Virus record (IMG/VR): IMGVR_UViG_3300010391_002558
Span: 1-34,496 of that record
DNA: 34,496 bases
Source of the DNA: a virus
Strand: one strand, 5' to 3'
Shown here: one piece after another, positions 29,463 to 34,496 of the stretch
How positions within the stretch are numbered: position 1 is the stretch's first letter
Layout: the number at the start of each line of letters is the position of its first letter
Position numbers and translations under genes: made by a program
The notes under the pieces: model-generated
What the model was told of the DNA's origin: nothing
The model's database searches: none
What the model saw: the letters and a program-made list of their open reading frames with translations, nothing else

Positions 29463-29472
29463 AAGGAGAAAT

Positions 29473-30729
29473 ATGAGACAACGGAGATTACATTGCAGCA
29501 GCAGGGTTTCGGGATGGGGGTATAGACCGCTGGGGGTGGCGGCATCCATTGAATTGGAAGAGACTGTCAGCGATGCATTCAGGGTCTGGCGGGTGGAGAC
29601 GGCGGTGCCGGCACCGTTCCAGGGATGGGAGAAACTGGGGCTGATTGTCAGGAATGGTCAGCTGGAAACATTCATTGATGTGAAAGAGGATAAAGAGTTC
29701 GGAGTAGTAAGGGATACGATACCGCGACTTGGGTATGGATTGGGGAGGAATCAAAATTATCGGGGGTATTTGTGTCAGAGCCGGCAGAATTTTGAGGAAA
29801 TAGCGGAATCGGGGCTGCTGCATTGTGATCATATAGGGAAGAGGATAAGGCTAACGTGGGAGAAATGCGAGTCGGAGGATTTCTGGGCATATAAGATTTA
29901 TTGGGATGCAGGGCTGGGTGGCGATCCTACAATAGAACTATATGAAATCAATGACAGGGAAGAAACGGAATATATCACTGAGGAGGAATTGGAGGCAGGG
30001 ACATACAAATTCCTCCTGGTATTTGAGGACAGGGTAGGGAATGAATGCGGGGATACGGAGCCGAGTTCGGTAAAAACAATTGTCCTGGTTACGCCTCCGG
30101 ATATGCCAGCGGTTACCCACCTTTATAATCAAACTACGAGGAAACTGGAACTGACCATCACTACAACAGATATTGTGGTAGTATTTTCAAATTTCCTGGT
30201 TCCACATGGGATGATGAATTATGCACAATTCCTGCACAAATATCCAATCATTCATGTGAGCGGTGTGAGTTATACCTCATTGAAATTATGGGAAGGGGTG
30301 TGGGAATTCCGGGTATTTGCAAGCGATAAATACGGGAATTATTCGGATCCGGAGATCATCAGGTTTGAGTTGAAGGAGAGCGGGGACGATCTGGTGGAGG
30401 TAGTGCCGATTGAAACAGAGCTTGTCCTAGAAGCGGAACTGGCAGCGGCTGCGCATATTCTGTTGTCCTGGTATCCGCTAACGCCGGCTTTGCATTCGGT
30501 TGAGATATGGAAGAGTCTGGATGGGGAGGCGTGGGCATTGGAGAATACGACAACCGGCAGCAGTTATGATTTTGCGGGACTTGATGCAACGGAATACTGG
30601 TTCAAAGTAAGATTGAAAAATGTTCAGGGCGGGATAACGGTATATGGGCCTTTCTCCAATATTGTGGAAGAGACGGCGGACGGGGCAGCGCCGGTTGGGA
30701 GCCAAGTATTGGAGGGGGAAATACTTTGA
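29473..30729 (+). CDS. Tail fibre/tip protein with FN3-like domains
   Basis: A 418-aa protein with at least two, probably three, fibronectin-III-like modules: IRLTWEKCESEDFWAYKIYW...YKFLLVFEDRVGN, then LELTITTTD...WEFRVFASDKYGNYSD, then ILLSWYPLTPALHSVEIWKS...YWFKVRLKNVQGG. FN3 repeats are common in tail-tip and fibre proteins that contact the cell surface. The start follows AAGGAG, itself right behind a perfect 17-bp hairpin. Confidence 0.65.
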   Translation: MRQRRLHCSSRVSGWGYRPLGVAASIELEETVSDAFRVWRVETAVPAPFQGWEKLGLIVRNGQLETFIDVKEDKEFGVVRDTIPRLGYGLGRNQNYRGYLCQSRQNFEEIAESGLLHCDHIGKRIRLTWEKCESEDFWAYKIYWDAGLGGDPTIELYEINDREETEYITEEELEAGTYKFLLVFEDRVGNECGDTEPSSVKTIVLVTPPDMPAVTHLYNQTTRKLELTITTTDIVVVFSNFLVPHGMMNYAQFLHKYPIIHVSGVSYTSLKLWEGVWEFRVFASDKYGNYSDPEIIRFELKESGDDLVEVVPIETELVLEAELAAAAHILLSWYPLTPALHSVEIWKSLDGEAWALENTTTGSSYDFAGLDATEYWFKVRLKNVQGGITVYGPFSNIVEETADGAAPVGSQVLEGEIL

Positions 30730-30739
30730 AAAAGTACGA

Positions 30740-30780
30740 CCCTCCTTCGCGGTCATTCATTGGATGACCGCTATGGAGGG
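30740..30780 (+). repeat. Family A element before the membrane-protein gene
   Basis: CCCTCCTTC, GCGGTCAT and ATGACCGC (inner stem, 7-nt loop), TATGGAGGG. The 3' arm and the following CAGGGGGCAGGG precede the ATG. Confidence 0.75.
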
Positions 30781-30792
30781 CAGGGGGCAGGG

Positions 30793-31122
30793 ATGATAAC
30801 TGTGCTGGTGATGATATATTTCTCGAAGCGGGGGTTCGGGGCAAGGGCGATGCTTGCGGGGCTGGTGATATGCGTTTGCCTGGACCTGGGGGTTTTGACA
30901 GTTATCGCTCATAATTTCTGGGAGATGAGGAGAAAATCGGAGATGGTGTTCAATCGGGTGAGGGTGGTGGATTTGGGGAAACTAAAAGGGAAAGGACACA
31001 CGGACGAACACAGACGAGCACAGACGAACACAGACAAAGAAATAGTTATAAGGGTGGGGACGGATGGAAAGGTTGAGGTTATTGTGGAGCCGGGAGTAGA
31101 GGTAAAAAAGATAAAAAAATGA
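30793..31122 (+). CDS. Small membrane protein with repeat-encoded loop
   Basis: A 109-aa protein. The N-terminal half has hydrophobic segments (MITVLVMIYF; MLAGLVICVCLDLGVLTVIA) suggesting one or two membrane spans. The C-terminal half is soluble and beta-like (EIVIRVGTDGKVEVIVEPGV). Between them, HTDEHRRAQTNTD is encoded by a family-D repeat. Codons upstream of this ATG belong to a family-A hairpin. It overlaps the next gene by 4 nt. A holin-like role is possible but unsupported. Confidence 0.5.
   Translation: MITVLVMIYFSKRGFGARAMLAGLVICVCLDLGVLTVIAHNFWEMRRKSEMVFNRVRVVDLGKLKGKGHTDEHRRAQTNTDKEIVIRVGTDGKVEVIVEPGVEVKKIKK
30994..31037 (+). repeat. Family D repeat inside the membrane-protein gene
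   Basis: Four units of the CACAGACGARCA type, in-frame, encoding HTDEHRRAQTNTD. Confidence 0.75.
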
Positions 31123-32813
31123 GCACGAGCAGAAACATTTTGAATAGGGTTTATGTGAATGGGCACATGCGGGACGAGCTAAGGGTAATAAGCGTGACGC
31201 AGAGAGCGGGTTTATCCACGCCTGGGACTGCTGTTATATCGGCGCCATACGATAAATTCGGGAATTATCCATTGCTGGATTGGATCCCGATAAAGATTTA
31301 TCTGGATTGGTATGGGGCGCGAAAATTGAAGTTCACCGGGTATATCTGGCGGCGGATATTGTCTGAAGCGCCGGGATCAAGGGATGCATTTTATGAATGC
31401 GTGGATGGGCGGGTGCATTTGATGCATAATCCATGTGCGCGGGATTATAATGTGCGGTCTGATAAGGGAAACAGTTATGATACTGACGAAAATTCGGGGG
31501 CCTGTCAGATCGCGATTGATATTATCAATAGATTCAATGCATATGCTGAACGCGCAACGCAGTATGATTTCTCTGCACTGAATAAAATTTATAATGGGAA
31601 TGAATATCAGCTAAGAAACACGACGGTCGCGCAGGCATTAGATGGGATAGCGCAGGGGAATTCGCAATATTCAAAGCCGCGGTTCAGGGTGCAATATCTG
31701 GAGGACCGGGGATATACAGGAGTTAATCACGGGGATATAAAAATCAGCATCTTCGGGATTGGGTATGGCAAACCTGTCAGGGTAGTTTTGGGGAGCAATC
31801 CGGCGAAGAGTTTCAAGGCACAACGGGGCGGGCATCCGAATGTGAGCGAGGCGGATCAGACGCAGACCATTGGGGATTTTTTTAATAATTTAATTGCAGA
31901 GGGGGATTTTAAAAAGGTACAGACAGCGATGCTATTGACTCCGGCCTGGGACGAGTCAGATCCGGCGGTTGTGCAGACAGTGATGAAAAATCGAACAAAA
32001 TACTGCATGCCGCTTATTAATGGTCAGCCAAATCCGTATTATCAGAAAAAATATGAGATCATAGGGAAGGTATGGAAAATCAATAAGGTGACACTGTGGG
32101 ATCCCATCACTCAGGCCTGGAAGGAATTCGATCCGATATTCGAGACATATTTGGTACAGAACAGGGGCGGGGTGGAGGAGATGACAACCAAGAACCCGAT
32201 CCCGCATTTTGTAGTGATTGGGGGAGCGCCGGCAGTGTCGCCAGGTGGAGAGCCGGGAGAGCCGATATACAGGGCAATAACGCAGGGATATACGATATTG
32301 CAGGGGAGTTTTGTTGAGTTTGCAGAACCATTATTTACGCTCAATTACAGCGTGGAGGCTGGGTTTTATTACACATTCCCGGACGATATTTGTTTGGTTG
32401 CGAGTGTAAAAGATAGTTTGAGAGTTGCGTACAATACGGGGAAGGTCGGGGAGGCGCCTTACACCGTAACCCGACGGCTGACGCGACCATTGTTCCAGCA
32501 TTGGCGGATTGAGGATGGTTGGAAGATCGATCCTCTGACAGGGGAAGTGACGTGGGTAGATGATGAGGTATGCAGAGATGATACGTCAAAACTCCAGAGT
32601 TATGCGCTGGGATATATAAAGGAGAGATTTATATTGGAGAATGTGTATCATTTCACGCTGCCACATTTTACACTTAATTACGAGGTTGGGTACAGGGTGG
32701 AGAGCAATTATTCGGAGATAAACCATGCATCAATCATAGAGATAACATATATATGCTGGAACGGGGAGAAGGCAGTGTTCGAGACGAGGATTGGAGTGGC
32801 GGGGGGGCAATAG
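31119..32813 (+). CDS. Baseplate hub / tail-tip protein (gp27-like candidate)
   Basis: A 564-aa protein. Residues ~1-110 (GLSTPGTAVISAPYDKFGNY, WIPIKIYLDWYGARKLKFTG, YECVDGRVHLMHNP) follow the beta-barrel hub pattern of phage baseplate/late-control proteins. The centre contains a Q-rich region (SEADQTQTIGDFFNNLIAEG). The C-terminus repeats FTLNY-type beta strands. It sits between fibre-like genes. Catalytic residues of a tail lysozyme were not seen. Confidence 0.55.
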   Translation: MSTSRNILNRVYVNGHMRDELRVISVTQRAGLSTPGTAVISAPYDKFGNYPLLDWIPIKIYLDWYGARKLKFTGYIWRRILSEAPGSRDAFYECVDGRVHLMHNPCARDYNVRSDKGNSYDTDENSGACQIAIDIINRFNAYAERATQYDFSALNKIYNGNEYQLRNTTVAQALDGIAQGNSQYSKPRFRVQYLEDRGYTGVNHGDIKISIFGIGYGKPVRVVLGSNPAKSFKAQRGGHPNVSEADQTQTIGDFFNNLIAEGDFKKVQTAMLLTPAWDESDPAVVQTVMKNRTKYCMPLINGQPNPYYQKKYEIIGKVWKINKVTLWDPITQAWKEFDPIFETYLVQNRGGVEEMTTKNPIPHFVVIGGAPAVSPGGEPGEPIYRAITQGYTILQGSFVEFAEPLFTLNYSVEAGFYYTFPDDICLVASVKDSLRVAYNTGKVGEAPYTVTRRLTRPLFQHWRIEDGWKIDPLTGEVTWVDDEVCRDDTSKLQSYALGYIKERFILENVYHFTLPHFTLNYEVGYRVESNYSEINHASIIEITYICWNGEKAVFETRIGVAGGQ

Positions 32814-32815
32814 GC

Positions 32816-32842
32816 CCCTCCTTCGCTAAAGCTACGGCGGGC
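32816..32842 (+). repeat. Family A element (short, one arm mutated)
   Basis: CCCTCCTTCGCTAAAGCTACGGCGGG. The 3' arm is GGCGGG instead of GGAGGG. Confidence 0.65.
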
Positions 32843-32856
32843 AAGGGGGATAACGG

Positions 32857-33240
32857 ATGAATGATCAGAATATAAATGAATATAAGAGTCAGCATAGCAG
32901 GCACCAGGACAAGGGCGCACGGTATGATATGACCGGGCATTCGGCGAGGCCCGGGGGGCCGGGCGCGCAGGTGTATAGGTGCAAGGTCCTGGAATACCTG
33001 GGTGTCAGGGACGGGACAAAGCGATATGACGTGGCAATGATCGGGGGAGAATCGCCGACCGAGCTATTTGTGATACGGAATTGCACGGTAGCGGACCAAG
33101 CTGCGGATGAATTGAGCGTGGGCACATACGCGATGATGGTAATGCAGCCTGGGGAGCCTCCGGTAATCATAACGGGAGGAGCTGGGGGAAGCGGGGCTGA
33201 ATATGAGATTGTGGGGAAATTGGGGTTTTGCAGCGAGTAA
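32857..33240 (+). CDS. Small tail protein (OB-like?)
   Basis: A 127-aa protein with a polar, disordered-looking N-terminus (NEYKSQHSRHQDKGARYDMT) and a beta-rich core (YRCKVLEYLGVRDGTKRYDV, TELFVIRNCTVADQAADELS, MMVMQPGEPPVIITGGAGGS). The core resembles small tail-tip beta barrels. No family is recognised. The GGGGGA before the ATG comes from a family-A unit. Confidence 0.45.
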   Translation: MNDQNINEYKSQHSRHQDKGARYDMTGHSARPGGPGAQVYRCKVLEYLGVRDGTKRYDVAMIGGESPTELFVIRNCTVADQAADELSVGTYAMMVMQPGEPPVIITGGAGGSGAEYEIVGKLGFCSE

Positions 33241-33306
33241 CCCTCCTTCGCTCGAGCTGACGCTCGAGCTATGGAGGGCGATCATGCCATAGGCATGATC
33301 GGAGGG
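33241..33306 (+). repeat. Family A element with second hairpin, before last gene
   Basis: CCCTCCTTC, GCTCGAGC-TGAC-GCTCGAGC, TATGGAGGG. Next comes CGATCATGCC-ATA-GGCATGATCG (10-bp stem), flush with GAGGGCAGTGAGG before the ATG. Confidence 0.8.
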
Positions 33307-33317
33307 CAGTGAGGATT

Positions 33318-34496
33318 ATGGGAGCTGGAGAAACATTTGAGGGGGATATACTAAGCCAGGCGAAGACGGCGGCGCCACAATTGAGCGGGGGGAGGTGCAA
33401 TTTTACATTTCCCCCTTTGTTGTTGGGGGCAACTTTAAAATCGAAAACGCCACGGCTTTGTGATGATTGCGCGAAAAAGGCGGCGCATGATCCGGCAAAT
33501 AAGGTTTATTTCACGCCAGCAGCAGATCATAAGGTGAGTGAATATGTGGCGCCGGAATATAGGGTCCTGACTGAGGATATGGCAAGGCTTGTAAATGCCA
33601 TTTTCATTTTATCCCGAATTTATTATGGCGTTGAATATGATCTGCTTTATAACCAGGGCTGGACAGCGAACAATATCAGTCAGCAGGAGACGTATCAGAT
33701 CGAGGATACAAAACTGACGGATCCGGCATTGGAGCAAAATCAATTGAGATTGCGGGGCCGGAATCCAGAACACCTGGGAGTGGGAAGATCCAGGGAGAAT
33801 CCTGAGTGGATCGGAAACGGAGGGCTGGAACTAAACAGACTGATTACGGAAACTGAATACTACCATCTCCCAATCGGGGCGATGGGGGTATTCGGCTGGC
33901 CGAGCGTATTGAGAAACAAGCAGCTGCCATGGATAAAGAAAATTGAAAATGTGCAGAAGGATGGGGATAATTACACTTTTGTGGTGACAATGTCGAAGGA
34001 TTGTTCGTATGCCCGGGCCCCGGATGACCTGGCGTTCGGGGATGTGCAGGATTACAGCATTACGTTTTATTATTATCGCAATACGCCGGAGAGTTGGCCC
34101 TATATCCAGCCATCGCCGGAAATGTATTGGACTCGCGGGGCGGTGGAGATATTACCCGGAGATCTAGTGGAGGGGAAATGGATAGCCCCAAAGCGGATAT
34201 TATTCCCCGGGTTGATAGATACGGATGGACTGACAGTTTGCTCCTGCGTGGTGACAGTTGGCGGACAACAGATAGTAGTGGATTGGGATGACATTGCTGT
34301 TGAGACAACGCAAAGCGAGGGCGGGTGGATAACGGTTTTTGATTTCAGCAATTTTTTTGAGTTTGAGAAGATCAGCCTTACCTATTTTCATGAGGCGTTG
34401 CCTTCGGATACAGTATGGTTCAGGACGAGATCGAGTTGCGCAAATTCGAGGAAGGACTGGAGCGGGAGCTACACGCATGATGGGACATGCTTTTGC
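33318..34496 (+). CDS. Tail/fibre-like protein, 3' truncated by window end
   Basis: An open frame of 393 codons with no stop before the edge. The product starts MGAGETFEGDILSQAKTAAP and has a Cys pair in TPRLCDDCAKKA. A beta-rich middle follows (YNQGWTANNISQQETYQIED, YSITFYYYRNTPESWPYIQP), then a Cys-rich end (CSCVVTVGG, SSCANSRKDW). No family is recognised; position suggests tail tip or fibre. TGAGG upstream and a two-hairpin family-A element precede the ATG. Confidence 0.6.
   Translation, partial: MGAGETFEGDILSQAKTAAPQLSGGRCNFTFPPLLLGATLKSKTPRLCDDCAKKAAHDPANKVYFTPAADHKVSEYVAPEYRVLTEDMARLVNAIFILSRIYYGVEYDLLYNQGWTANNISQQETYQIEDTKLTDPALEQNQLRLRGRNPEHLGVGRSRENPEWIGNGGLELNRLITETEYYHLPIGAMGVFGWPSVLRNKQLPWIKKIENVQKDGDNYTFVVTMSKDCSYARAPDDLAFGDVQDYSITFYYYRNTPESWPYIQPSPEMYWTRGAVEILPGDLVEGKWIAPKRILFPGLIDTDGLTVCSCVVTVGGQQIVVDWDDIAVETTQSEGGWITVFDFSNFFEFEKISLTYFHEALPSDTVWFRTRSSCANSRKDWSGSYTHDGTCFC

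Noticed and set aside
34060-34351. Three open frames opposite or within the final gene
   Set aside because: All lie within the long uninterrupted plus-strand frame that runs to the window end, and have shadow-like composition.

Overview
The window is most of a tailed temperate bacteriophage or prophage (siphovirus with a lambda-like head module). It opens with a self-cleaving CI/LexA-type repressor on the minus strand. Facing it across a compact promoter/operator region is a long rightward transcription unit. No ribosomal, tRNA or clearly host genes were seen, and no integrase, endolysin or right end is present, so the element extends past both edges. The host cannot be named. Strong GGAGG ribosome-binding sites point to a bacterium. 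The dispersed short repeats at gene junctions look like the intergenic repeats I associate with some uncultured bacterial lineages, but that is only an impression.

Layout. 0-3 kb: lysogeny switch (repressor, divergent promoter, Cro-like and other small DNA-binding proteins, excisionase-like HTH protein). 3-9 kb: a recombination directionality factor-like protein, a DUF5131 protein, a replication initiator, a DnaC-like loader, a sigma/Mor-like regulator, a Nu1-like DNA-binding protein, a MazG-like protein and small accessory proteins. 9-14.2 kb: a tightly overlapping DNA-metabolism block with a Spo11/Topo VI-A-like protein, a radical-SAM protein, a PD-(D/E)xK nuclease-like protein, a C5-cytosine methyltransferase, an ATP-grasp-like protein and a broken DPPY methyltransferase. 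14.2-21.7 kb: head module in the lambda order terminase, gpW, portal, protease, decoration, capsid. 21.7-34.5 kb: head-tail joining, tail tube, tail-assembly chaperones with a textbook -1 frameshift site, tape measure, baseplate/hub and FN3-type fibre proteins. The last gene runs off the end. Two minus-strand accessory loci interrupt the late operon (16.4-16.6 and 28.5-29.3 kb).

The feature least explained by ordinary phage annotation is a set of dispersed short repeats. Family A is a hairpin of the form CCCTCCTTCGC...GCTAYGGAGGG. Family B is a run of ATGGGAATTATGGGAAG units. Family C has TGGAC/TAGAC units. Family D has CACGGACAAACACGGAC units. Family E is an ATTGTAATTTAAAG box. They sit at most late-gene junctions, often supplying the Shine-Dalgarno and even the start codon. 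Two genes (the directionality factor and the prohead protease) carry an A unit followed by a D unit, in the same order, in-frame inside a linker. The 5' arm of family A mimics the anti-Shine-Dalgarno and can pair with the ribosome-binding site, so the elements could be translational switches, insertion-prone host repeats, or both.

Several genes look broken: the portal (one-base frameshift plus TAG), the DPPY methyltransferase (internal deletion, frameshift, amber at a conserved Gln) and a minus-strand accessory gene. Either this is a prophage starting to decay, or there are assembly errors, or some of these are recoding sites.
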